A stretch of DNA of 61,056 nucleotides, taken from IMG/VR virus record IMGVR_UViG_3300043469_000246, positions 1 through 61,056 of that record. One strand, written 5' to 3'. Position numbers and translations under genes: made by a program. Positions 22,512 through 30,800 of this stretch are shown here, one piece after another (position 1 is the stretch's first letter; each line of letters begins with the position of its first letter). Source of the DNA: a virus. Below the pieces are notes generated by a model. It saw only the letters and a list, made by a program, of their open reading frames with translations, was not told the DNA's origin and did not search any database.

Positions 22512-22704
22512 CGCTGATCCTCACACTGGAAGATACATTGTATGCCCGATTCCATGCTGCTTGCCAGACAATCCAGTAGTTCTGAAGGATCTTTTGGGGG
22601 TGGGGCCATGGCTCTATGGTATCCATAGCCCACTGATTAAATTCTTCTTCCATTCGATTTATATTTAGGGAATTTTCACGATCTTCGGTAGTCCAAGTAG
22701 TCAT
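22489..22704 (-). CDS. Early protein, unknown
   Basis: This 71-residue protein (MTTWTTEDRENSLNINRMEE...) has a Trp-rich middle (YWIVWQAAWNRAY) and an acidic tail. GAGGAGATAAC gives a strong ribosome site, and it is coupled to neighbours by ATGA upstream and a 23-base overlap downstream. No family recognised. Confidence 0.65.
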   Translation of the reverse strand: MTTWTTEDRENSLNINRMEEEFNQWAMDTIEPWPHPQKILQNYWIVWQAAWNRAYNVSSSVRISDEDDGRC

Positions 22705-23333
22705 GTTATCTCCTCAAAGTTATAAAACCATTCGTCCTTAGCACTCCACTTAGCATGGTTCTCAACGCTATATACCTCGGTGGGTATCTTAAAGTCGGGT
22801 GTCTTTAGAACTGCGGGTACTAGCGATACATCGTACCAAAGGCACCGATTATTAGGTTGGCAAGCAAACTGCCCGTTATCTAAACGGATAAAGTTATAAG
22901 ACTTATGCTCCTCAACACCCTCTGAAAAGCTAGTATCTAGTCTGTTAGATTCGGGCGAGGCAAAGTCAATGGTGAACAGGTAATTACCAAAGTGAAACTG
23001 CTTGTCCTTGCCAAAGAACTTGACCTTGAGTCCTCTTAAATTAGACTTCTCAATCACCGCCATGTCGTAGGATAGGCAGTCCCATATCTGTAGGTGGTCT
23101 AACGGCAACGGCTCGGCTACTTCTTTCCACACATAAGCATGGATTGGTAGCTTGTCGTACAAAGCACCGTAGTTAGTTAGCATCGACTCGATACGGAAGG
23201 CTTGCCCTTTGATCGCCTTGGCAGTCATCCACACACAAGGCTCTAGTTCTCCATGCCCTTTCTCGTGGTTGTAGAGAAACTCCTTACGCACAAAGCACTT
23301 GACGGGGGGTATATTGGCTACAAGGAATGTCAT
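22701..23333 (-). CDS. Conserved phage protein of unknown function (VANIPPVKCFVRKEFLYNH type)
   Basis: The 210-residue protein begins MTFLVANIPPVKCFVRKEFL and contains EPCVWMTAKAIKGQAFRIES, a pattern I recall from proteins near recombination genes in related phages. It appears alpha/beta and soluble. The ATG at 23333 follows GGGAAAGGATTCAAA and overlaps the membrane protein gene upstream; a GTG at 23351 lacks a ribosome site. Function unknown. Confidence 0.7.
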   Translation of the reverse strand: MTFLVANIPPVKCFVRKEFLYNHEKGHGELEPCVWMTAKAIKGQAFRIESMLTNYGALYDKLPIHAYVWKEVAEPLPLDHLQIWDCLSYDMAVIEKSNLRGLKVKFFGKDKQFHFGNYLFTIDFASPESNRLDTSFSEGVEEHKSYNFIRLDNGQFACQPNNRCLWYDVSLVPAVLKTPDFKIPTEVYSVENHAKWSAKDEWFYNFEEIT

Positions 23334-23503
23334 TTTTGAATCCTTTCCCACAACTCAGACATTGGCATCCCCCTAATTTCTCTCCAACCAATGTGTATAC
23401 AGGCGTACATAATGAACAGGAAGAACGCAAAGACTACGGCAAATATTAGCACCGCACAGGTAGCTACGAACAAAGCAAACATATTAAGTATGGTGACAAT
23501 CAT
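23330..23503 (-). CDS. Small membrane protein, 57 residues
   Basis: The product has a long hydrophobic stretch (residues 3-37, with FALFVATCAVLIFAVVFAFF) likely to span the membrane once or twice, and a soluble tail REIRGMPMSELWERIQK. Its stop overlaps the next start (ATGA). It sits two bases after the lipoprotein gene, forming a set of three envelope-directed early proteins. Confidence 0.75.
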   Translation of the reverse strand: MIVTILNMFALFVATCAVLIFAVVFAFFLFIMYACIHIGWREIRGMPMSELWERIQK

Positions 23504-23504
23504 T

Positions 23505-23765
23505 TTATTTAATATATTTTGGCATACAGGTTACGTCAACTGGGGCCTCAGATAAGAACCCATTAACTTTTCTTCTAGTAGTTATTACAACAGGTCTTGT
23601 GCCTGCCGCTTCGCACTCCATAATGGCATTAATCATTTCATTTCGAGACATTACATACGTGCTTTTATCTACAAGAACTTCCGTATTCGGAAGATTAGCA
23701 ATTGGGTCTCTGCTGGCACAAGCACCAAGTACTGCACACACCGCAACAATGTATAGCTTCTTCAT
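23505..23765 (-). CDS. Small lipoprotein
   Basis: The 86-residue precursor has a short signal peptide and lipobox: MKKLYIVAVCAVLGACASRD, with cleavage before Cys16. Asp at mature +4 rather than +2 would allow outer-membrane sorting. The mature part is short with two more cysteines (MECEA, VTCMP). Early-expressed lipoproteins are known in some phages to exclude superinfecting phages (for example T5 Llp); here this is inference. Confidence 0.8.
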   Translation of the reverse strand: MKKLYIVAVCAVLGACASRDPIANLPNTEVLVDKSTYVMSRNEMINAIMECEAAGTRPVVITTRRKVNGFLSEAPVDVTCMPKYIK

Positions 23766-24043
23766 TTTTTGTTTCCTTTTTCAAAAAAATTTAGGGAGTA
23801 AGAATGCAACATGCCTGTATCCCAAATAATGAGCACTCTTGACTCATCTGCTGCCCAACAGCCAAAGTTAGCACTCCCATCTCTGTAGGTTAAGTAGGCT
23901 ATCTTTGTATTCTTAATATCTTTACACTTTGCATCTGTTAAAGAAATGGTCATATCGTCCTGATTTATACCTTGAGCTATAACGCCACGTGCTAAAACTT
24001 GGGCAGATAAAATTAGGCTTAACAAAACAACTACAACTTTCAT
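23762..24043 (-). CDS. Secreted periplasmic protein, unknown
   Basis: This 93-residue precursor has a cleavable signal peptide (MKVVVVLLSLILSAQVLARG, cleavage near Ala18) and a small mature domain with two cysteines (AKCKD, FGCWA) that may form a disulfide. It overlaps the lipoprotein gene by 4 bases. A periplasmic partner for the lipoprotein is suggested by the coupling. Confidence 0.75.
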   Translation of the reverse strand: MKVVVVLLSLILSAQVLARGVIAQGINQDDMTISLTDAKCKDIKNTKIAYLTYRDGSANFGCWAADESRVLIIWDTGMLHSYSLNFFEKGNKK

Positions 24044-24234
24044 TTTCTAACTCTTTTTTTAATTGCTGGTAAACCAATGGTTTCTTGTGGTTTCCGAGCC
24101 TCAATCATGTGGTCAGCTAACGCATACGCACCCTCTGCTACTTCTTCTAACTTATTGTTTCCACGCATCAACAACCCCGCTAAAGCAAAACCCGCAAGTA
24201 AATCACGCAGATACTCTTTTTCTTCATCGTTCAT
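24040..24234 (-). CDS. Small helical phage protein
   Basis: The 64-residue protein (MNDEEKEYLRDLLAGFALAG...) resembles common small phage proteins with an AYALADHMIEARK motif. It is mainly helical with one moderately hydrophobic stretch, probably soluble. ATGA overlaps couple it on both sides. Function unknown. Confidence 0.65.
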   Translation of the reverse strand: MNDEEKEYLRDLLAGFALAGLLMRGNNKLEEVAEGAYALADHMIEARKPQETIGLPAIKKRVRK

Positions 24235-24515
24235 TTTTTAATCTCCAGTGATTCAATTTGATCCGTTAGGATTGAGCCAAGATCTTTTCCCTTGATAGCT
24301 ATCATTTGAGCTTCTTCACAATCGTAGACTAACTGCGATGCATCCTTAAGGGCTTTGTTATACCCACTGGTGTACGCATCATTTCCCTCGATAATCATGC
24401 AAATAGCATCCCGTATTAACTTAGATGCTGTTCGGTTCTTGGCTTCTTTCTTAAGCCGAGCATGCATATCGGCAGGCAGATACACCGAATAAGGAACTAA
24501 TTTTTTTTGCGCCAT
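24231..24515 (-). CDS. Ribbon-helix-helix DNA-binding protein
   Basis: Residues 5-45 read KLVPYSVYLPADMHARLKKE...ASKLIRDAICMI, the beta strand plus two helices of Arc/CopG-type repressors. The rest (about 45 residues) is helical and may form dimer or tetramer contacts. It is a candidate for binding the 11-bp inverted repeats at 13967 and 27452. Its ATG lies 19 bases inside the upstream gene. Confidence 0.7.
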   Translation of the reverse strand: MAQKKLVPYSVYLPADMHARLKKEAKNRTASKLIRDAICMIIEGNDAYTSGYNKALKDASQLVYDCEEAQMIAIKGKDLGSILTDQIESLEIKK

Positions 24516-24916
24516 TCGTTAAATTCCTTTAATATTCTGGTAAATGAGATTCTTGCCATTTCATTGGTCTTTAGTTCAGAACGAGATTGAATATTCAGGC
24601 AATGGCGTAACCATTCTGTTGCCATCGCCTCTTCTTCCTCAAAGATTTGCCCGTCATCACACAGATACTTCCAAAATTTAGGATCACGGCATAGCAAACC
24701 AGCAATGCGAACATACTTATCACCAATAAACTCTTCTCTGTTTAGTGGGGATTCATCTGCTCCAATCCTGACCATAACCACCTGATACCTAGCACCGACA
24801 AAATCCCGAAGAAGCTCTTCTGGGATATCGTCTGGGTGCATAGATAAGGTCAAGACATAGCCAGTCTTATCCTGTTTGAGAGCAACCTTGACCCCTTCAA
24901 ATTGCATTGTCTTCAT
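24497..24916 (-). CDS. Conserved early phage protein, unknown
   Basis: The 139-residue protein has FEGVKVALKQDKTGYVLTLS followed by MHPDDIPEELL and RYQVVMVRIG, a pattern I recall in many phage proteins near ERF/Bet-type recombination genes. The C-terminal helix (EWLRHCLNIQSRSEL) has a lone cysteine. A link to DNA replication or recombination is inferred from that position only. ATG 24916 overlaps the upstream stop as ATGA. Confidence 0.65.
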   Translation of the reverse strand: MKTMQFEGVKVALKQDKTGYVLTLSMHPDDIPEELLRDFVGARYQVVMVRIGADESPLNREEFIGDKYVRIAGLLCRDPKFWKYLCDDGQIFEEEEAMATEWLRHCLNIQSRSELKTNEMARISFTRILKEFNEWRKKN

Positions 24917-25146
24917 TGGCTTTTTTCAAGTCCTAATTGATGTTCAAGGTAAGAGATCACCGCTTTGTAACCGACAATTTGGTGATTTAGCTCTGCAATT
25001 TGAATGTCTTTGAGGTCAATCGTTTCGTGTAAAGAGTCAAGCTGAGACTCTTTGTATAAGCTAATTTTTTGTTTAGCAGAGTTTTCAAACCGTTCAGCTT
25101 GCGCATTGATATCGTCAAAGGTATATATCTTTTTAGTTCTTCCCAT
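24913..25146 (-). CDS. Small coiled-coil protein
   Basis: This 77-residue protein begins with a basic stretch MGRTKKIYTFDD and then forms one long helix with heptad-like hydrophobic spacing (LHETIDLKDIQIAELNHQIV...). It is probably a dimeric coiled coil. No family recognised. Confidence 0.65.
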   Translation of the reverse strand: MGRTKKIYTFDDINAQAERFENSAKQKISLYKESQLDSLHETIDLKDIQIAELNHQIVGYKAVISYLEHQLGLEKSQ

Positions 25147-25154
25147 GACGTCTC

Positions 25155-25409
25155 CTAGTAAGGTAAGTCGTTATCAACAGGCTTCTCATAGGGTTCTGAG
25201 GCAGAGATTGACAATGTCTTCTTGCCGTTGATCTCTTTCTTCCACCCCGCCACGGATATTTTGATAAGCCCTTCGGGATTCTTCATCATCATTGCTTTGA
25301 TAAAGTCACGATCAAGATGCAGATCACCCCTAACATCAGGGTGAGTCTCTGTTTTCTTCTTATCGTTAGGCCACAGTGTGCCTGTGTTTGCTTTTGGTAT
25401 GAACGCCAT
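25155..25409 (-). CDS. Small protein with SSB-like acidic tail
   Basis: The 84-residue protein has a small beta-type domain (NTGTLWPND..., VRGDLHLD, IKISVAGWKKEINGKKTLSISASEP) and ends DNDLPY, which resembles the acidic, aromatic C-terminal tip of single-stranded DNA-binding proteins. It is ATG-coupled to the ERF gene, a common neighbour of phage SSB genes. It is shorter than a full OB-fold SSB (about 110-170), so the assignment is tentative. Confidence 0.55.
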   Translation of the reverse strand: MAFIPKANTGTLWPNDKKKTETHPDVRGDLHLDRDFIKAMMMKNPEGLIKISVAGWKKEINGKKTLSISASEPYEKPVDNDLPY

Positions 25410-26110
25410 TATGCTTCCTCCTTGTTAAATTCATTCTTTTTCTCTGTAAACTTGCCCATCATTTCCTTGAAGAATGTGGCATCGGTAGCTTTGACAGTGT
25501 CAAACAACACCTTGTTCTTCTTAAAAATCAACATGACATCTTCCTCGTTCTCGGTCAGATCAAGCAACTGATGCGAGGTAATCTTGATTAACTCAAGCCA
25601 ATCACCAACTTCTCCTGCGGGCTTTCCTGGTGCCACAATCTGCCACTCACCTTTCTCGCCAGCAATTTTCTTGGGTTCAGGCTTATTGGGTTCAGGCGTA
25701 ACAGGTGTTACGCTTGGTTTCTTGGCTACCTCTACCGCACCAGTAGTCGCATCCAAGGAGTCATGCTCCACGATCTCAAAAGCATTTGTCCACAGATATC
25801 TACGCAGATAGGTTTGCACCGCACCTAGGTTCTGTACATCATGGCAACCTTTGAGGGCAGCAGAAGACATTGGCGAAGTAAACATAATGGATGTGCCATC
25901 CTCTACATCGTTAATCTGTAGGAACGCCATCTCATGGTTAAATGACACTACACCGCAAAGTCCTATGTCATTGCAGATCTTCTGAATCGCTGGAAGAAAA
26001 TCGCCTAACTCAAAGTACTCGTAGCCAGCAAACTTATTCTTGCCTGACTTTGATAACTTTGTGCCTTGTAGCAACATCCTAGCTTGTTGCAGTTTTTTAT
26101 ACACACTCAT
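25409..26110 (-). CDS. erf: ERF-family single-strand annealing protein
   Basis: The 233-residue protein matches the ERF superfamily: MSVYKKLQQARMLLQG, KSGKNKFAGYEYFELGDFLP, FTSPMSSAALKGCHDVQNLG and AVQTYLRRYLWTNAFEI. It would anneal complementary single strands during recombination, using ends made by the exonuclease encoded next to it. The C-terminal third is a Pro/Lys linker plus a helical tail. ATG 26110 overlaps the exonuclease stop as ATGA; the GTG at 26116 is less likely. Confidence 0.88.
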   Translation of the reverse strand: MSVYKKLQQARMLLQGTKLSKSGKNKFAGYEYFELGDFLPAIQKICNDIGLCGVVSFNHEMAFLQINDVEDGTSIMFTSPMSSAALKGCHDVQNLGAVQTYLRRYLWTNAFEIVEHDSLDATTGAVEVAKKPSVTPVTPEPNKPEPKKIAGEKGEWQIVAPGKPAGEVGDWLELIKITSHQLLDLTENEEDVMLIFKKNKVLFDTVKATDATFFKEMMGKFTEKKNEFNKEEA

Positions 26111-26985
26111 ACACACTCCTTAGTTGATAAATAATCCCGATACTGTTGGCAGTATTGAGACACTGGGCAAAAGTTTGCACACCGAGTACGCTCGCCCTGA
26201 CGCACTTCGATCTCATAGTCCTTGCCTAGTTGCTCTAAGGCTTCTGTGGCAAAAACTTCTGATTCATATAAGGACTTGGCTCTAACATTCCCTTTCTTCT
26301 TAATAGCCCATACAGTGGGTTTCTCCCACATCTCTTCGGGGGTGCAGTCGGGTAGACCGCCATCCGTCTCGATAGCAAACTCACAGGCACTGTGTAGGGA
26401 GATACGCTTGGCAATATAAGCCTCACGTTCCTGCATCGTCCACAGCTTCATGGGGATTTCTAGGATAGGGGCTTTAGGGTAGCCCTCTTTCTCCCGATCC
26501 CGTCTGCTCCAATCACGCAACATAGCTACGATGGTGACTGACTTAACAGGCACTTTCTTAACCTTCTCAACAAGCCATGCGTAGATGTTTAATTGGTTCT
26601 CCCACTCAGGCTTCTCGTTCATAGCTGCCCAAACCGAGGTGAACTTGTAGTCCTTAACATGGATGCCATCGGCTTCAACTTCCTGTAAATCAACCGCCCC
26701 AGTGATGTGCCAACCATCATGCTCGATGTGAATGCGTTGCTCGACTATATGGTTCTCATCCTTGCCTTGTTCCAAGAAGTTATGGATAGCTGAGCCGACT
26801 ATTGACCATACCATCTCAGAGGCGTCTTGCTCGATCTCATCCTCAAACTTGCGGGTCAAGGCTACGATCTTGGGGCTATTGAGTAACTGGGTAGCAGACA
26901 GGTGAGCCTTACCTTTGTTATAGGTAGGGCGTTCTAAGACATTGATAAAGGTCTGTGGGATGCCGTATTCGTTAGTTAATTTCAT
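26107..26985 (-). CDS. PD-(D/E)XK exonuclease, Cas4/RecB-like
   Basis: This 292-residue nuclease has the RecB-family pattern: GSAIHNFLEQGK (motif I His), TGAVDLQEVEADGIHVKDYKF (Asp of motif II and D-x-K of motif III), a conserved QLNIYAW helix (QxxxY motif), and a C-terminal CANFCPVSQYCQQY cluster suggestive of an iron-sulfur or zinc site as in Cas4/AddB. It would resect double-stranded ends to feed the ERF protein. The start lies 14 bases inside the preceding gene. Confidence 0.85.
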   Translation of the reverse strand: MKLTNEYGIPQTFINVLERPTYNKGKAHLSATQLLNSPKIVALTRKFEDEIEQDASEMVWSIVGSAIHNFLEQGKDENHIVEQRIHIEHDGWHITGAVDLQEVEADGIHVKDYKFTSVWAAMNEKPEWENQLNIYAWLVEKVKKVPVKSVTIVAMLRDWSRRDREKEGYPKAPILEIPMKLWTMQEREAYIAKRISLHSACEFAIETDGGLPDCTPEEMWEKPTVWAIKKKGNVRAKSLYESEVFATEALEQLGKDYEIEVRQGERTRCANFCPVSQYCQQYRDYLSTKECV

Positions 26986-27133
26986 GCTTGCTCCTTGTAG
27001 CTAGTTCCATCTGCATTTGCTCATACATATGTTGACGCATCATGCGAAAGAACTGGATTTTTTGGTCACGTTCATCTTTTTTATTTTCAAAGTATCTACG
27101 CTCGTCTATGCGAGTCTTCCAACCTTTTCTCAT
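26972..27133 (-). CDS. Small basic helical protein
   Basis: The 53-residue protein (MRKGWKTRIDERRYFENKKD...) is Arg/Lys/Gln/Met-rich and helical. ATG 27133 overlaps the upstream stop as ATGA; a longer reading from 27184 would lie inside the upstream gene and is rejected. No family recognised. Confidence 0.65.
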   Translation of the reverse strand: MRKGWKTRIDERRYFENKKDERDQKIQFFRMMRQHMYEQMQMELATRSKHEIN

Positions 27134-27357
27134 TTCTTTGCCATTAAAAAAACAACGCAAACAAACATAAGAAACCCAGTACATCCGATTAACACCAAGC
27201 GCTCTAAGTTACGCTGGCGGTGCCACTTTGGTGGAAATATAAACAGCGTTTGGATATAGATCATGTCCTCATCGTCAATGGGCATGGGCTTAGGACATTC
27301 GTTATAGCGACAGCCAATCTGAACGCCCTTGGAAGTGGTATACGGAATTGTTTTGAT
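27130..27357 (-). CDS. Small C-tail membrane protein with probable ATC start
   Basis: A 75-residue frame begins at ATC 27357, five bases after the leader element AACTGCTAGGAGA, and reads IKTIPYTTSKGVQIGCRY at the N-terminus. Proteins beginning M-K-x-x-PYTT-x-GVQIG are familiar to me from other phages, which points to this position as the true start although ATC is a very rare start codon. The C-terminus (LVLIGCTGFLMFVCVVFLM) is a membrane helix. The stop overlaps the next ATG as ATGA. An in-frame ATG would give 51 residues and lose the conserved part. Confidence 0.65.
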   Translation of the reverse strand: MKTIPYTTSKGVQIGCRYNECPKPMPIDDEDMIYIQTLFIFPPKWHRQRNLERLVLIGCTGFLMFVCVVFLMAKK

Positions 27358-27362
27358 TTAGT

Positions 27363-27375
27363 TCTCCTAGCAGTT
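27363..27375 (-). promoter_or_regulatory. Leader element AACTGCTAGGAGA on the minus strand
   Basis: This is a fifth exact copy of the 13-base element found in the plus-strand cassette, here heading the minus-strand early block. TTGACA (27416-27411 on the minus strand) lies upstream but no good -10 is evident at the standard distance. Confidence 0.7.
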
Positions 27376-27451
27376 AAACTAGACTTGATTGTGAACCATA
27401 GTTTATAGCATGTCAATAGGTTATACTCACATTAATTCATCTATTATATTC

Positions 27452-27474
27452 TCACTATAACAATGTTATAGTGA
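27452..27474. promoter_or_regulatory. Perfect inverted-repeat operator candidate upstream of rusA
   Basis: TCACTATAACA and TGTTATAGTGA (11 bp each) are perfectly symmetric around one A. It lies 19 bases before the rusA ATG and in the divergent region between rusA and the leftward early block. The same left arm occurs at 13967-13977. Confidence 0.7.
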
Positions 27475-27492
27475 CTAAGGGAAAACACCTAG

Positions 27493-27828
27493 ATGCAAAT
27501 AGAATTGCCATACCCGCCAAAAGAACTATCACCGAATGCCACGTTGCACTGGGCTAAGAAGGCAAAGTTTAAGAAGTCATACAGACATACCTGTTGGGCC
27601 TTAACGCTGGCTCAGAAGCTCGTAGCGCCTCCTGAAGGCAGGATTGATATTCATATAACCTTTTACCCACCAGACAGACGGCACAGGGATGCGGATAATA
27701 TGGTGGCCTCTATAAAAGCTGGCTTAGACGGGGTAGCTGACGCCCTCAAGGTAAACGATAAACGCTTTCTGCCTACCTTTAAATTTAGCGAAGAGCCGCT
27801 TGGAAAGATTGTTATCGAGATAAAATGA
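27493..27828 (+). CDS. rusA: RusA-like Holliday-junction resolvase
   Basis: The 111-residue protein has the RusA signature: an N-terminal PYPPKELSPNATLHWAKKAK, then DADN (Asp66 and Asp68), Lys75, Asp79 and VND (Asp89), matching the acidic metal site of RusA. It cuts four-way junctions left by recombination, so that concatemers can be packaged. It is the only gene on its strand here, with an operator candidate upstream and a terminator downstream, so it is probably regulated alone. Confidence 0.9.
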   Translation: MQIELPYPPKELSPNATLHWAKKAKFKKSYRHTCWALTLAQKLVAPPEGRIDIHITFYPPDRRHRDADNMVASIKAGLDGVADALKVNDKRFLPTFKFSEEPLGKIVIEIK

Positions 27829-27861
27829 AGATGCCGCAGCAATGTGGCTTCTTCACGTTTT

Positions 27862-27889
27862 GGGGGGCTTAGAACACCCCCCTTTTTTT
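27862..27889 (+). terminator. Rho-independent terminator after rusA
   Basis: GGGGGG (27862-27867) and CCCCCC (27877-27882) form the stem with a 9-base loop, followed by seven T. Its last bases overlap the stop codon of the convergent giant gene; there is no T-run for the minus strand. Confidence 0.88.
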
Positions 27890-30800
27890 ACAGTTTAGAT
27901 TCCAAACGCATCTCAATAATGCCATCTAATATTTCTTGTTTGGTTCGCTGTAAATCAATGATCTCTTGTCTGCGTTGCTCTGGTGTTGCAGTCTTGTCCT
28001 TAACTTCGCCAGCCATACGAATCTGGAGGTTGATGTCCCGTAGGGCTACTTCCATACTGGTTACATAATCACGAGCAGAAATTAAATCCTCATTCTTGTC
28101 AAAGTATTTATCAGCCTCGTCTGCCTTATCACGCTCTAATAGTTTCATGTAAGTCTCGTACTTGTTATCTACCCTTTTCTTAAAGTCGTAGAACAAATCT
28201 TCGTTACCACGGGCTACATCAGGGGCAACAAACGATCCGTACAGTGGGTTCTGTCTAGTTGTGGAGCTAGGGCGGTCTTCTCCAAACATATTAGATAGCC
28301 ATTGAACGGCAGAGCCAGTCGTACCAAATAAACCACGGACTAGATGATCTGCCTCGATTGGGTTAAGAACACGCTTACCTTCGGTAAATGGAATGCTAGT
28401 TACGGCGCTGAAAATCTTTCCAAGCTGCGAAGTCGCTGCGGTGTATTGCTCGACAGCGTCTAAGTCTTCCATACCTCTAGGCGTTACTGTGCTACCTGTA
28501 AAGAAGTTACGATTTAAAGTAATTTCTGCAAAAGGTTTAACGCCTGTTGAGATTAGGTTTGGACCAAGCAAAGAGTCAAATGCAGCCTCACGAAGGGCGG
28601 TGCGTAGGCGTGTACCATCTATTTCATTACTTGTCCCCTGTGTGGTTACATAATTATAAGTTAGCTCAGGGATAGCCTTAAACATGAAGCTGGCAGAGGT
28701 ATGCATTGGGAGAAGGATGTTGTTATCCAAGCCAGTCCAGTTCTTCGATAGGAAGATATTGCGAACTTTGGTTTGGTCATCGAGCTTCTGGTATTCGTCG
28801 TCATCTCCAACAGCCATGCTGTAAAGCATTACATAGAAGCCAAAGGTAGCCCCAGTCTTAGCCAACTGTGCCAAGGCAGCGCCACGGGCTTTGCCAGTTA
28901 AGCGTTTGCCGACCAAGGACATTGCCAAGATATCAATCTGCTGGGCATATGCGTTCATAAAAGATACAGTCTTTGTCAAGAACTGGGCGTGTCTAGCACT
29001 ACCACGCTTAAGGAAGTCGATCACATTGTTGGCTTGAAGCAGAGCCAGCATCTCATCACCAGTCTGTCTTAGGGTGTTGTTGTATACCGACACACGCTGT
29101 CCGTAGTCTGAGGCATCGCCTACACGATCTAGCAGACCCATCAAGGCATCAAACTTGTTCTTTTCCATTAAGCCAATCTGCTGTTTGTACTCAATCTCTG
29201 GGGTACGGGTATATGACTGATAGCCCCCAATACCATAGGACTTGAGCATATCGACCACAGGATCATCGGATTGCAAGGCTTTAATGAAACCACGGAATGT
29301 GCCAGCCCAGACTCTGGTTGGATCTTTTAAGCCAGTGACTAAGGCTGCGGTAGGCGCATCCATGAACAACTGACGGATCTGGAACTGAGGCCAGAGGGTA
29401 ACACCTCTGCGTAAGCCGTTAGCTAAAGCTCCAAGCATATCCATCGCTGGCATGCTGATATTTTCCATGCCTAGGACAGACTCAGCGATCAACGGATCTT
29501 TGATCTCGATGATGATTCTGCGACCATTAACAAGGATATTGGTGCGGACTGCGCCCTCTGGGGTACGACCCTCCTCTGGGAATACAGCAATCTGACCCTT
29601 CTTATTACGGGTAGCGTACTGCTGTGCCACACGATTGGCAGCGTAGTTACGCATCGAATTACGGGTAATCATGGCTACGTTGTGGAGCATGTTATCCACA
29701 ATGTCATCAATATCCTTAACTACTACAGTATCCTCAAAGCGCTTTTCCTTGCCGACATTGGTTAGACGCTTCACGCCACCCATTTGTGAGGCTTGGTGCA
29801 AGTCTTCCATATCGTCTTGGATACGATACCAGGGTACATAGTCCTTAATTCCTTTTAGTTGCTTAGCCCGCTTCTCGCTAATGATCTTGCCAAATAACAT
29901 CATGTCGATCATGTTGTCATTTACCTTAGTCCAGTTATCGAGCATGGTGCGTAATTCTGGATGTTGTTTCTCTTGGTCGCCATAGAACTTGATCTGCTCT
30001 TCGTCAAAGCGGACTTTTTTCTTGGCAATATTAATCATCCGCAAGCCTTTCTCAGCCTGAAGAATCTCATCTAACAGCAAAGCCTGACGAGCAACCGAGG
30101 TTTTTGGATCACGCATCTCAGCGTTTAGATCGTTTAATTCTTTTTCACGAGCCTTGAACTCATCCATGATGCTCTTGGATCGCTTGGCTTCGAAGAAGGT
30201 ATTGACCCTATCGGTAGCCCTTTGCAAGCCTTCACGCTCGATCAAATCATGCTTAGCCAGCAATACGTTAGCCATAGAGAATGGTCGTCTAATTGCTTGG
30301 AACATCTGGGTCTTAGCGTTAAATGCCAGCGCACCACGGATGATGACCTCAGAGGCAATATGACCAGCATGCAAGGCGTTAGTAACGGCAATCGAGGCAA
30401 CGGCTCGCATCTCGCCATCACGCAACATACCTTCTAAACCTCTGGCTTTTTGGAGAGCCAGATCAGCCATCTCTAGACCAGCGCCATACCAAATGTTCTT
30501 ATTGCGAACATACGTTATGGCACGAACTAATTTACCACCCATAGCCTGAGAAGCTAGTAAAGGAGCATCTTTAGCATCCTTATAGACCTGTCTTGCACCC
30601 CTAAAGCCACCGAGCAACAAGTCCTTAACGCCACGGCTAGGCTTGACTGGGGTATGGTTTAGGCCATCCGCTTGAAACTTCTTATCAAAATCATCCACGT
30701 TGTTAAGGAACTTTAGGGCGTCTGCATTATCGGTCACATACTCGACTAGCATTTGATTTGTGATGCGCTGCTGGTTGCCAGACATAATGCGGGCAAACTC

